Positions 18,538 through 26,548 of a DNA stretch of 47,339 nucleotides are shown here, piece after piece. The first letter of the stretch is position 1, and the number at the start of each line of letters is the position of its first letter. This DNA is from an uncultured Bacteroidales bacterium (GTDB taxonomy: Bacteria; Bacteroidota; Bacteroidia; Bacteroidales; WCHB1-69). The stretch is taken from assembly GCA_937949745.1 (NCBI GenBank), contig CALECM010000012.1:1-47339 (forward strand), in the 5' to 3' direction. The position numbers and the translations under genes are program-made. The notes below the pieces were generated by a model, which saw nothing but the letters and a program-made list of their open reading frames with translations, ran no database searches and had not been told where the DNA came from.

Positions 18538-18568
18538 ACTGGTCCCTGAGTTTATCGAAGGGACCGGT
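18538..18568. repeat. Intergenic palindrome, CTGAG-N4-TCGAAG type, copy 1
   Basis: The arms ACTGGTCCC and GGGACCGGT pair over nine positions with one T-G wobble and enclose CTGAGTTTATCGAAG-type core sequence. The loop GAG-N4-TCGA and the flanking CT/AG are shared with the hairpin at 44534, while the stems differ with both strands changed. It lies in the 201-base gap between sufB and the S46 gene and may also act as a 3' end for sufB, although no T run follows. Confidence 0.65.
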
Positions 18569-18606
18569 GATGATGAAAAAATACGTATATAGAATTTTCT
18601 TATTGC

Positions 18607-20046
18607 TTACCCCACGCTACCTTCAAGGCTTATGCTCAGTAATTTCTGGGCTTCAACCGCAAACTCCATAGGAAGTTTGCTCAACACTTCTTTGGCGTAT
18701 CCGTTCACGATCAGGCTGATAGCCGTTTCTTTATCGATACCTCTCTGTTGGGAATAGAAAAGCTGGTCATCCGAAATTTTGGAAGTAGTCGCTTCGTGTT
18801 CCAGGATGGAAGTTTTGTTGTGGCAATCAATATAAGGCCAGGTATGGGCGCCGCATTGGTCACCCATCAACAGGGAATCGCACTGGGAAAAATTACGGGC
18901 TTTCTCTGCTTTTTTGGCTACTTTTACCAGTCCGCGGTAACTGTTCTGGCTTTTCCCTGCGGAAATACCTTTGGAAACGATCAAACTCCGGGTGTTCTTT
19001 CCAAGATGTATCATTTTGGTTCCCGTGTCGGCTTGTTGATAATTATTGGTCACGGCTACCGAATAGAATTCGCCTACGGAATTATCGCCCTGCAATACAC
19101 AACCGGGATATTTCCAGGTAATGGCGGAGCCGGTTTCCACCTGGGTCCATGATATTTTTGAGTTGTCGCCCTTACATAATCCTCTTTTAGTAACCAGATT
19201 ATAAATTCCCCCTTTTCCTTCTTTGTCTCCGGGATACCAGTTCTGTACGGTCGAGTATTTGACTTCCGCGTCTTTCATGGCAATGATTTCCACTACTGCT
19301 GCGTGGAGTTGGTTCTCGTCGCGTTGCGGTGCTGTACACCCTTCCATATAACTTACGTACGAACCTTCGTCGGCGATAATAAGTGTTCTTTCAAACTGTC
19401 CGGAATTAGCCGCATTGATACGGAAATAGGTTGACAATTCGATAGGGGAACGTACCCCTTTGGGGATATAACAGAAAGACCCTTCACTGAAAACTGCAGA
19501 ATTGAGCGCCGCATAAAAATTATCTCCGACAGGCACTACGGAAGCCAGGTATTTTCTTACCAGATCAGGATGTTTCTTGACCGCTTCGCCGAAAGAACAA
19601 AATATGATTCCCAGTTTTTCGAGGGTATCGGTGAAAGTGGTTTTGACCGATACGGAATCTATTACGGCATCCACGGCTACTCCTGCCAACTGCTTTTGCT
19701 CTTCCAGGGATATTCCCAATTTATTAAATGTGTCCACAAGTTCAGGGTCTACTTCATCCATACTGTTCAGCTTCTTTTTCTGTTTAGGGATGGATAGGTA
19801 AATGATATCCTGATAGTCGGGACGCTGGAAATCCAGATGGGCCCAGGTCGGTTCTTTCATGGTAAGCCATTTCCGGTAAGCATTCAGCCTGAATTCCAGT
19901 AACCATTCGGGTTCTTCTTTCCGGGCCGATATTCTCCGGATGATATCTTCATTTAATCCTTTCGGGAATTCTTCGACTTCAATATCCGATACAAAACCGT
20001 ATTTGTAGTCACTTGAAGTGATATCTTCTAAAATTTCATTAGCCAT
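18607..20046 (-). CDS. sufB: Fe-S cluster assembly scaffold SufB
   Basis: SufB is the core subunit of the SufBCD scaffold, on which [Fe-S] clusters are built in the cytosol. The protein has 479 residues, close to the usual 480-495. The conserved C-terminal block SQCDSLLMGDQCGAHTWPYI contains the essential cysteine, and the ISDDQLFYSQQRGI segment is typical of SufB rather than SufD. The start ATG overlaps the end of trxB by eight bases. Normally sufC, sufD and sufS follow sufB, but the next gene downstream here is the S46 peptidase, so the ATPase and partner scaffold must be encoded elsewhere. Confidence 0.95.
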   Translation of the reverse strand: MANEILEDITSSDYKYGFVSDIEVEEFPKGLNEDIIRRISARKEEPEWLLEFRLNAYRKWLTMKEPTWAHLDFQRPDYQDIIYLSIPKQKKKLNSMDEVDPELVDTFNKLGISLEEQKQLAGVAVDAVIDSVSVKTTFTDTLEKLGIIFCSFGEAVKKHPDLVRKYLASVVPVGDNFYAALNSAVFSEGSFCYIPKGVRSPIELSTYFRINAANSGQFERTLIIADEGSYVSYMEGCTAPQRDENQLHAAVVEIIAMKDAEVKYSTVQNWYPGDKEGKGGIYNLVTKRGLCKGDNSKISWTQVETGSAITWKYPGCVLQGDNSVGEFYSVAVTNNYQQADTGTKMIHLGKNTRSLIVSKGISAGKSQNSYRGLVKVAKKAEKARNFSQCDSLLMGDQCGAHTWPYIDCHNKTSILEHEATTSKISDDQLFYSQQRGIDKETAISLIVNGYAKEVLSKLPMEFAVEAQKLLSISLEGSVG

Positions 20047-21016
20047 TGACGGGACAATTTATGGAGTTTGAATCCGGGTTAAGAGATAAAAATCTTTCCG
20101 CTTCGATGCCGGCTTTACAACCCGACGCGGCTGCGGTTATGGCTTGCCGGTAAGAAGGATCCTGAACGTCTCCGGCTGCGAAAACGCCCGGCACATTCGT
20201 AAAAGGAGTTCCGGGAATGGTTTTAATATAGCCGCTCTCGTCCAGTTCCAGATGGCCCTGGAATAGTTCCGTAACCGGATGGATTCCGATCGCGATAAAA
20301 ACGCCTTCCACGGGAAGTAAGGTTTCCTGGTCATTGGTGACATTCGACAGTCGTATGCCCGTAACCTGGCGCATAAACCCTTTTTGTTCCCCTACAATTT
20401 CGGAAGGAACGCTGTTCCAGATTACTTCAATGTTTGGTGCGGAGAAAACCCTTGACTGGTATGCCGCGCACGCCCGTAATTTATCACGGCGGTGTATGAT
20501 ATATACTTTACTGCATCTGTTGGCGAGATAGAGCGCTTCTTCCATAGCCGTATCTCCTCCGCCTATTACGGCCACCTCTTTTCCTGCGAAGAAAGCCCCG
20601 TCGCAGGTGGCGCAACTGGATACGCCGTAACCACGGTAATGCTTCTCACTTTCAAGTCCCAGCCAGCGCGGTGTTGCTCCGGTGGCTATGATCACGGTCT
20701 CCGCAATAAATTCTTTTCCGGAATCGACTTTACAATGGAAAGGTCTTTTGGAAAAATCGACACTTGTCACGGTACCGCTTTCCATACGGGTTCCTGCATG
20801 GATGGATTGTTCCCTGATATCTTCCATGATCTGCATTCCTGCTTCTCCGTTCGGATAACCGGGGAAATTCTCCACTTCCGAAGTGATGGTCAACTGGCCT
20901 CCCGGTTGCATCCCGGTAATCAATACCGGTTCCAATCCTGCACGTGAAGCATAAATACCGGCCGTGTAACCTGCCGGTCCGGAGCCTATAATGAGACATT
21001 TTGTATTTTCCGTCAT
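20039..21016 (-). CDS. trxB: Thioredoxin reductase
   Basis: TrxB is a cytosolic FAD enzyme that reduces thioredoxin with NADPH. Its 325 residues show the N-terminal FAD site (IIGSGPAGYTAGIYASRAGL), the redox-active CATC (C135 and C138), the NADPH site VIGGGDTAMEEALYL with a following HRRD that favours NADPH, and the C-terminal GVFAAGDVQDPSYRQAITA FAD motif. It is co-transcribed with sufB by an eight-base overlap, an arrangement that may link thiol redox supply to Fe-S assembly. A cysteine close to the C-terminus (NCPVNG) is not part of the usual active site. Confidence 0.95.
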   Translation of the reverse strand: MTENTKCLIIGSGPAGYTAGIYASRAGLEPVLITGMQPGGQLTITSEVENFPGYPNGEAGMQIMEDIREQSIHAGTRMESGTVTSVDFSKRPFHCKVDSGKEFIAETVIIATGATPRWLGLESEKHYRGYGVSSCATCDGAFFAGKEVAVIGGGDTAMEEALYLANRCSKVYIIHRRDKLRACAAYQSRVFSAPNIEVIWNSVPSEIVGEQKGFMRQVTGIRLSNVTNDQETLLPVEGVFIAIGIHPVTELFQGHLELDESGYIKTIPGTPFTNVPGVFAAGDVQDPSYRQAITAAASGCKAGIEAERFLSLNPDSNSINCPVNG

Positions 21017-21072
21017 AACTTTAAAGAGCTATAGTTTATATTCTGTTTTTTTCTGTTATTGATTAATCTCGT

Positions 21073-21792
21073 TCAGGAATTCAAAGCAGCCTTATATCTT
21101 TTAATGGTCTCTTCCAATCCTAAATATAAAGCGTCGCTGATCAACGCGTGACCGATAGAAACTTCCAGTAACCCGGGAATATGTTGCGCGAAGTATTGCA
21201 GGTTTTCCAGCGAGAGGTCATGCCCGGCGTTAAGCCCCAAACCTTGTTCCCGCGCGACTAAAGCCGCTTCTTTAAATGGCCGGAGAGCGCTTTCAGGATC
21301 ATTCTGATAATTTGATGCGAAGCTTTCCGTATACAATTCAATACGATCGGTTCCGGTTGTAGTGGCATGCACGATCATTTCCGGTTCCGGATTCACAAAA
21401 ATGGAAGTACGGATACCGGCATTCCTACAGCGTGAAATCACCTCTTTTAACATCTGTTGGTTAACAATAGTATTCCATCCATTGTTCGAGGTGAGAGCGT
21501 CCGGGGCATCGGGGACAAGCGTCACCTGGTCCGGCTTTACCAGTAGCACCAAATCCAGGAACGAATCGGAAGGATAGCCTTCGATATTAAATTCCGTGGT
21601 CACTATTTTTTTTAACGCGGTTACATCCTCATAGCGGATATGCCTTCCGTCGGGACGGGGATGTACGGTAATACCCTGGGCACCGAATTTTTCGCAATCC
21701 CGGGCCACCTTAAGCAAATCCGGTACGTTTCCGCCGCGCGCATTGCGTAAAGTCGCGATTTTATTGATGTTTACACTAAGTTTTGCAGGCAT
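21073..21792 (-). CDS. pdxJ: Pyridoxine 5'-phosphate synthase
   Basis: PdxJ condenses 1-deoxyxylulose 5-phosphate with 3-amino-2-oxopropyl phosphate to make pyridoxine 5'-phosphate, the last step of the DXP-dependent vitamin B6 route. The 239-residue TIM barrel shows SVNINKIATLRNARGG, ITVHPRPDGRHI, NIEGYPSDSFLDLV, QVTLVPD, LNAGHDLSLENL and EVSIGHALISDAL, all standard PdxJ segments. PLP is the cofactor of lysine aminomutases encoded at 37669-40019, although the genes are far apart. A -7 box lies 44 bases upstream. Confidence 0.95.
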   Translation of the reverse strand: MPAKLSVNINKIATLRNARGGNVPDLLKVARDCEKFGAQGITVHPRPDGRHIRYEDVTALKKIVTTEFNIEGYPSDSFLDLVLLVKPDQVTLVPDAPDALTSNNGWNTIVNQQMLKEVISRCRNAGIRTSIFVNPEPEMIVHATTTGTDRIELYTESFASNYQNDPESALRPFKEAALVAREQGLGLNAGHDLSLENLQYFAQHIPGLLEVSIGHALISDALYLGLEETIKRYKAALNS

Positions 21793-21835
21793 AATCCTTT
21801 GATTATAAGGTTATTTTAATGGTCAATTAGCCAAG

Positions 21836-21843
21836 CAAATTTA
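21836..21843 (-). promoter_or_regulatory. Putative -7 box of pdxJ
   Basis: On the minus strand this reads TAAATTTG, matching TAnnTTTG, 44 bases upstream of the pdxJ ATG. Confidence 0.45.
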
Positions 21844-21924
21844 CACAAATTTCCGGTATGAAATTCCCGGTAACAAAGAAATATGTCATGAAAAAAGAGG
21901 AAAAAAAAATAAATAGCCAAGAAA

Positions 21925-22731
21925 TTATTCCTGTCCGTTAACCTGAATTTGTTTTAAAAAGTTTTCCAGCAGTTCGTTAAATGCATCGGGATTATCATAA
22001 TTGGCATTATGAGAGGCTTTCGGGATTGCAATGGCGGAAATGTTTTGTTCCCGGGCCCATTGCCGGCAAAGAGAAGGCACTTTCCCCGTTTTGTCAAATT
22101 CACCGTAAGTTATCAGCAAAGGACAATCAATAGCCAATTTTTCCGTACGGGTGAGAAAATCCCGGTAGATGGTATCCAGAATGCCGATAATTTCTTTTTT
22201 ACTCAATTTCTTAAGGGTTTGCATCATATAACGGAAAGAGTCCCGGCTGTATGAATTGCCTTTTGCCATTTCCTTTATTAAGGTATTGTAAGGATATACT
22301 TTGAAAAACAAAGAGCTGTTACGAATGAACCACCGGTCGGTCGATGACAGGTATTGATTGCCGAAAGGATTGGAGCCTATAAAAGAAAGGGATTTGACGG
22401 ATTGAGGTTCGGTTTTGTATAATTCCTGGATAATATATCCGCCCATAGATTGTCCAACGAAATGAGCTTTTTCTATCTCTTCCATTTTCAGGATGTTCGA
22501 TAATTCCAGCGCGGCATTGGTCAGGGAAAAATGCTTGTAAGGTCTGGATAGTCCATGTAAGGGAGCATCCCAGACGATTACTTTATATTGAGAAGAAAAA
22601 TAACCAACCTGATGTTTGAAAAGGTCATGGTCCGCCGCGGCACCATGGGTGAATACGATCACCTCCTCATGATCGCCTTCCGTCCAGTAATGGATCTCTC
22701 CATTCTGGTTAATTTCAATCCGTTCTTTCAT
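21925..22731 (-). CDS. Alpha/beta-fold hydrolase
   Basis: This is a cytosolic serine hydrolase of 268 residues with no signal peptide. The oxyanion segment THGAAADH, nucleophile elbow GQSMGGY, aspartate in TYGEFDKTG and late histidine in KASHNANYD form a complete catalytic triad. The cap between the elbow and the aspartate is short and helical. The fold covers esterases, lipases and C-C hydrolases, and nothing here fixes the substrate. It lies in the same direction as folK, 94 bases away, and 132 bases from pdxJ, so it may be transcribed alone. Confidence 0.88.
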   Translation of the reverse strand: MKERIEINQNGEIHYWTEGDHEEVIVFTHGAAADHDLFKHQVGYFSSQYKVIVWDAPLHGLSRPYKHFSLTNAALELSNILKMEEIEKAHFVGQSMGGYIIQELYKTEPQSVKSLSFIGSNPFGNQYLSSTDRWFIRNSSLFFKVYPYNTLIKEMAKGNSYSRDSFRYMMQTLKKLSKKEIIGILDTIYRDFLTRTEKLAIDCPLLITYGEFDKTGKVPSLCRQWAREQNISAIAIPKASHNANYDNPDAFNELLENFLKQIQVNGQE

Positions 22732-22825
22732 AAATAGATAATATCATTAAACACAACCATCCCCATAAAATGTTTAGTGGAAATTAAAGTATTCTTATGG
22801 CGACTATATAAGTTGCTCGTGGGGG

Positions 22826-23248
22826 TCACGGGATCAGTTTCAGTTCCTTTAAAGGTTGTAAAATAAAATCCCTTTCCCACATATGGGGATGCGGAATGGT
22901 TAATTCCGGAGATACCATGGTGAGGTCGTCGTATAATAAAATATCAAGATCGATGGTTCGATCCTGATATTTTGGTTTGTCGTTGATATATCCGGTTTTT
23001 TCGGTACGGCCAAGTCTGATTTCAATTTCTTTTAGTTTGGATAAAAGATCCAAAGGAGGAAGTTCCGTGGAAACGATAATCACCTGGTTGAGAAATCTAG
23101 AAGATTCGAATCCCCAGGAATCTGTTTCATATACGGATGAACTTTCTACTATTTCTCCTATTTCGATTTCTATCAGTCTGCTGGCTTCACGAAGGTATTC
23201 TTCCCGTTTTCCGATATTGCTTCCTAAAGAGATAACCGCTTTGGCCAT
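22826..23248 (-). CDS. folK: 2-amino-4-hydroxy-6-hydroxymethyldihydropteridine pyrophosphokinase (HPPK)
   Basis: HPPK transfers pyrophosphate from ATP to the pterin alcohol in folate synthesis. The 140-residue protein is slightly short but complete. It shows SLGSNIGKREEYL at the N-terminus, the magnesium-binding RTIDLDILLYDD and the pterin-closing IPHPHMWERDFILQPL. It follows the FKBP gene by 34 bases in the same direction; this pairing carries no evident functional link. No other folate genes are in the window. Confidence 0.95.
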   Translation of the reverse strand: MAKAVISLGSNIGKREEYLREASRLIEIEIGEIVESSSVYETDSWGFESSRFLNQVIIVSTELPPLDLLSKLKEIEIRLGRTEKTGYINDKPKYQDRTIDLDILLYDDLTMVSPELTIPHPHMWERDFILQPLKELKLIP

Positions 23249-23282
23249 ATCTGAAATCTCATACTGCCGGACGAACGGAATA

Positions 23283-23963
23283 TTATTCCTGCGGATTGAT
23301 ATCGAATAATTCTACTTCGAAAATGAGGGTGGCACCGGGTTTGATAGCGCCGCCGGCTCCTCTGTCGCCGTAAGCCAGGTCGGAAGGAATGTAAAAAATG
23401 AATTTTGAACCTACGGGCATCAGTTGTACGCCTTCTGTCCATCCGCTAATCACCTGGTTAAGTCCGAAAGTAATGGTTTCACCTCTTTGTACGGAAGAAT
23501 CGAAAACCTGTCCGTCAAGGGTAGTACCGTGATAATGTACTTTCACGCGGTCGGTAGCGGTCGGTTTCGGACCGGTACCCATTTTTATCACTTTATATTG
23601 TAAGCCGCTCGGGGTTTCTATAACACCTTCTTTAGTTTTGTTTTCAGCGAGGAAAGCCTCACCTTTGGCTTTCTCAACACCTACATCCTTATTTTGCGCT
23701 TCCTGGATCTTTTGGTTCAATACATTGAAAATTTGTTCCATTTCTTCACGGGAAAATTGATTTTTTCCTTCCAGGGCGTCTCTTAATCCCTGCATAAAGA
23801 TATCCTGGTTGATATCAATACCCACTTCTTTGAAATTTTCTCCTGCATTAGCGCCTAATGCATAACTGATTTTTTGGTCGTCTGTCATTGTTTGTTGTGA
23901 TTTTACGGTAAAACTTATTCCTGTTAAAAACAAGCATACGCTGATTGCTAATAATTTTTTCAT
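23283..23963 (-). CDS. FKBP-type peptidyl-prolyl cis-trans isomerase (Mip/FkpA-like)
   Basis: This exported folding catalyst has a signal peptide (MKKLLAISVCLFLTGISF), an N-terminal helical dimerisation domain (about 25-110, with repeated QKIQEAQNK-type helices) and a C-terminal FKBP domain containing GTGPKPTATDRVKVHYHG, FDSS, VISGWTEGVQLMPVGSKF and IPSDLAYGDRG. These are the Mip/FkpA layout and its active-site residues. I use the ATG at 23963, which gives the signal peptide directly; a longer frame from 23987 would cross the -7 box region. Periplasmic rather than outer-membrane lipoprotein, as no lipobox is present. Confidence 0.93.
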   Translation of the reverse strand: MKKLLAISVCLFLTGISFTVKSQQTMTDDQKISYALGANAGENFKEVGIDINQDIFMQGLRDALEGKNQFSREEMEQIFNVLNQKIQEAQNKDVGVEKAKGEAFLAENKTKEGVIETPSGLQYKVIKMGTGPKPTATDRVKVHYHGTTLDGQVFDSSVQRGETITFGLNQVISGWTEGVQLMPVGSKFIFYIPSDLAYGDRGAGGAIKPGATLIFEVELFDINPQE

Positions 23964-23984
23964 TGTTTGATGTTTAATAGATCG

Positions 23985-23992
23985 CAAAAATA
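23985..23992 (-). promoter_or_regulatory. Putative -7 box of the FKBP gene
   Basis: On the minus strand this reads TATTTTTG, matching TAnnTTTG, 22 bases upstream of the start at 23963. Its position rules out the longer open frame beginning at 23987. Confidence 0.5.
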
Positions 23993-24031
23993 CAAAAAAA
24001 TATATACGGGCTAAAAGGCGCTATACGGGAC

Positions 24032-25789
24032 TTATTGCTTTCTTTTAGGCACCGGGAAAAAATACCGGTGTTGCATTTTTCGTTCTTCTATATTTTTTAC
24101 CACTTTTATTTTTTCCTGTGTATAAGGATTATAGCCCAGATAAAATATGGCGGTAGATAATGTCATCGGGGTAGGGGTGAATTCCTGAACCTGATCGGTA
24201 TGAAGACGGTATTTTTTTGCCGTAACGGCTAATGATGCCATATCTTCGGTTGTGGTTCCCGGGTGCCCGGAAATAAAATAGGGTATAAGTTGCTGGTTTT
24301 TACCACATTCCCGATTCAATTCATTGAAGCGGTCCAGGAACAGGATAAATTGTGAAAAAGCCGGCTTCCTCATCAGGGAAGTCACTTTTACTGCCGTGTG
24401 CTCTGGAGCAACTTTAAGCCGTCCTGAAACATGGTGGTGGACCACGGTCCGGGCATATTCGGTCAGGTGGTTTTTCCTGTCAAGTTCTTTATTACGGGTG
24501 ACCAGCATTTCATAACGTATTCCGCTGCCGATCGTGATCTTTTTCACGCCCTTTATATTTCGGACCGCCCCGTAAAGCCTGATCAGGGCGCCGTGATCAT
24601 AATTGAGATTCTTACATATTTCGGGAAAAAGGCAGGAAGCTCTTTGGCAGGAACTGCATTTTTGTTCATCCGATCCTTTCATTTTGTACATATTGGCGGA
24701 AGGACCTCCCAAATCGGTAATATGTCCTTTGAAATAAGGCCTCTGTACCAGGTCCTCCACTTCCTTTAAAATAGATTTTTCGGAGCGGGAAGCGATATAT
24801 TTACCCTGGTGGGCCGATATTGTGCAGAAACTACACCCGCCGAAGCATCCCCGGTGCATGGTAATCGAATTTTTGATCATTTCAAAAGCCGGCACATCTC
24901 CCCGTTTCAGATATTTAGGATGAGGAGCGTTCATCATCCGGTCGTACATGGCCCAGTCGTCCATCTCTTTTTCACCGGGCAACGGATATGGTGGTTTTAT
25001 CACCAGGTATTGGTTACCGTACTGCTGGATTAATGTTCTCTGAGACTTTTTATTCGATTCCTTTTCAAAAAGTACGAAATCCTCTCCATATTTTTTCGGG
25101 TCTTTTAATTCCGATTCGTAAGAGTTTAGCCGAACCACGTCAGGCCGGTTTTCATATTCCCGGATGTCTTTAGTGAGAAAGGCGATTTGCTTTATAGTTT
25201 TTAAGTTGTCTCTCCAATGGCCTGTTTTAAATGCCGTTGCCAGATCGGTCATCGGTTTTTCTCCCATTCCGTATACCAGCAGATCGGCTTCGCTTTCAAG
25301 CAATATGGAGGGTTTCAGGGTGTCGCTCCAGAAATCGTAGTGGGAAAGCCGCCGCATGGAAGCTTCGATGCCACCTAATACAATAGGGACATCGGGAAAA
25401 ATTTCCCGGATGATTTTGGAGTATACGACGGAAGCGTAATCCGGTCTGAATCCGGCTTGTCCGCCTGCCGTATAGGCATCATTACTCCTCAATCTTTTAT
25501 TGGCGGTATAGTGGTTGACCATGGAATCCATGTTTCCGGCCGTTACCCCGAAGAATAGTCTCGGTTTACCGAATTTTTTAAAATCACGCAGGTCATCCTG
25601 CCAGTTGGGCTGGGGGAGTACCGCCACTTTCAGACCTTCCCTTTCCAGTATCCTTCCTATAATAGCAGTTCCGAAAGAAGGATGATCCACATAGGCGTCT
25701 CCGGTAACCAGGATCACATCAGCCTGCTCCCAACCGAGTCTTTCCATTTCTTTTTTAGTAATCGGCAGAAAATGTTTACGGCTGTCCAT
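24032..25789 (-). CDS. YgiQ-family radical SAM protein
   Basis: This cytosolic radical-SAM protein has 585 residues. The cluster-binding motif is CFGGCSFC (C315, C319, C322), inside the family signature MHRGCFGGCSFCTISAHQGK. An N-terminal B12-binding-like Rossmann domain (about 1-180, with VLGGIEASMRR) and a C-terminal YFISGHPGTT segment agree with the YgiQ/UPF0313 family. The enzyme's reaction is not established to my knowledge. A further cysteine group (CSSCQRASCLFPEIC) near residue 375-390 could bind an additional cluster. It is divergently oriented from the TlpA operon and has its own -7 box. Confidence 0.9.
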   Translation of the reverse strand: MDSRKHFLPITKKEMERLGWEQADVILVTGDAYVDHPSFGTAIIGRILEREGLKVAVLPQPNWQDDLRDFKKFGKPRLFFGVTAGNMDSMVNHYTANKRLRSNDAYTAGGQAGFRPDYASVVYSKIIREIFPDVPIVLGGIEASMRRLSHYDFWSDTLKPSILLESEADLLVYGMGEKPMTDLATAFKTGHWRDNLKTIKQIAFLTKDIREYENRPDVVRLNSYESELKDPKKYGEDFVLFEKESNKKSQRTLIQQYGNQYLVIKPPYPLPGEKEMDDWAMYDRMMNAPHPKYLKRGDVPAFEMIKNSITMHRGCFGGCSFCTISAHQGKYIASRSEKSILKEVEDLVQRPYFKGHITDLGGPSANMYKMKGSDEQKCSSCQRASCLFPEICKNLNYDHGALIRLYGAVRNIKGVKKITIGSGIRYEMLVTRNKELDRKNHLTEYARTVVHHHVSGRLKVAPEHTAVKVTSLMRKPAFSQFILFLDRFNELNRECGKNQQLIPYFISGHPGTTTEDMASLAVTAKKYRLHTDQVQEFTPTPMTLSTAIFYLGYNPYTQEKIKVVKNIEERKMQHRYFFPVPKRKQ

Positions 25790-25805
25790 GTAGAGAATTT
25801 TATTG

Positions 25806-25813
25806 CAAAAGTA
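25806..25813 (-). promoter_or_regulatory. Putative -7 box of the ygiQ-like gene
   Basis: On the minus strand this reads TACTTTTG, matching TAnnTTTG, 17 bases upstream of the start codon. Confidence 0.45.
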
Positions 25814-25893
25814 CTATTTATCAGGCAATAATTATCCGGGAAATCGGATAGTGAACAGTGAAAAATGATCCTGAAAACCGGAGATCAGTAAGT

Positions 25894-25901
25894 TATATTT
25901 G
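25894..25901 (+). promoter_or_regulatory. Putative distal -7 box upstream of the TlpA operon
   Basis: TATATTTG matches TAnnTTTG and would place a transcript start at about 25907, exactly at the base of the perfect hairpin at 25908-25941. It would be a second, upstream promoter for the TlpA operon or the promoter of a short leader RNA. Confidence 0.35.
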
Positions 25902-25907
25902 TAATAT

Positions 25908-25941
25908 CCGGGAATTATATCGAAAATAAAATAATTCCCGG
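25908..25941 (+). other. Perfect 11-bp leader hairpin
   Basis: CCGGGAATTAT (25908-25918) and ATAATTCCCGG (25931-25941) are exact reverse complements with a 12-base loop. No T run follows, so this is not a typical intrinsic terminator. It would form the 5' end of any transcript from the box at 25894. Confidence 0.5.
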
Positions 25942-26000
25942 CACGTTATGTAGTAGTGTTAACGGAGACTTTAATCTAAAACAGATATATCCTTTTTTTG

Positions 26001-26008
26001 TATTTTTG
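26001..26008 (+). promoter_or_regulatory. Putative proximal -7 box of the TlpA operon
   Basis: TATTTTTG matches TAnnTTTG, 22 bases before the ATG at 26031. A transcript from here starts downstream of the ATG at 25998 and so excludes that longer reading. Confidence 0.55.
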
Positions 26009-26030
26009 CCACATATTAAATAGATTTATG

Positions 26031-26546
26031 ATGAGAAAATTTTTTCTGGCACTCATAGCAGTGTGTTGCGTATCCTTAACCTATGCGCAGGAACCTACCT
26101 CTAACAAAGCGTTGAAAACTTTACCGGCAGTAGATATTAAGACTCTCGATGGGAAATCCTTTAATACCAAAGATATCGAGAATGACGGAAATCCGATCAT
26201 TATAAGCCTCTGGGCTACCTGGTGTAAACCGTGTATCGCGGAGTTAACGGCCATAGCTGATGTTTATGACGATTGGATGGATGAAACCGGCGTGAAACTC
26301 TATGCCATTTCCACTGATGACTCCAAATCCACCTCCCGTGTAGCGCCCTTCGTGAACGGAAGAGGCTGGGAATATGAAGTACTACTGGATTCTAACCGTG
26401 ATTTCCAGAGGGCCATGTCGGTAGCCGATATACCTTTCCTTTGCATCCTGAACGGAAAAGGCGAAATCGTATGGCAACATACTTCTTATGCTCCCGGTTC
26501 AGAGGAGGAAGTCTACGAAATTATAAAAAAACTTGCCGGTAAATAA
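26031..26546 (+). CDS. TlpA-like exported thioredoxin-family protein
   Basis: This exported thioredoxin-fold protein has about 171 residues. A signal peptide (MRKFFLALIAVCCVSLTYA, then QE) is followed by a TlpA/ResA-like domain with the redox motif WATWCKPC and an Asp/Lys-rich KLYAISTDD stretch; a cis-proline is in VADIPFL. Start could be ATG 26028 or 26031; both fall after the proximal -7 box, while 25998 does not. The gene opens a three-gene operon with the DUF6029 barrel (two-base gap) and the Omp28 lipoprotein. Role as a periplasmic thiol reductant or oxidant for surface proteins is an inference. Confidence 0.9.
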   Translation: MRKFFLALIAVCCVSLTYAQEPTSNKALKTLPAVDIKTLDGKSFNTKDIENDGNPIIISLWATWCKPCIAELTAIADVYDDWMDETGVKLYAISTDDSKSTSRVAPFVNGRGWEYEVLLDSNRDFQRAMSVADIPFLCILNGKGEIVWQHTSYAPGSEEEVYEIIKKLAGK

Positions 26547-26548
26547 AT

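Noticed and set aside
20492..20947. 151-codon plus-strand open frame
   Set aside because: Antisense to trxB over its FAD and CATC region; no independent evidence.
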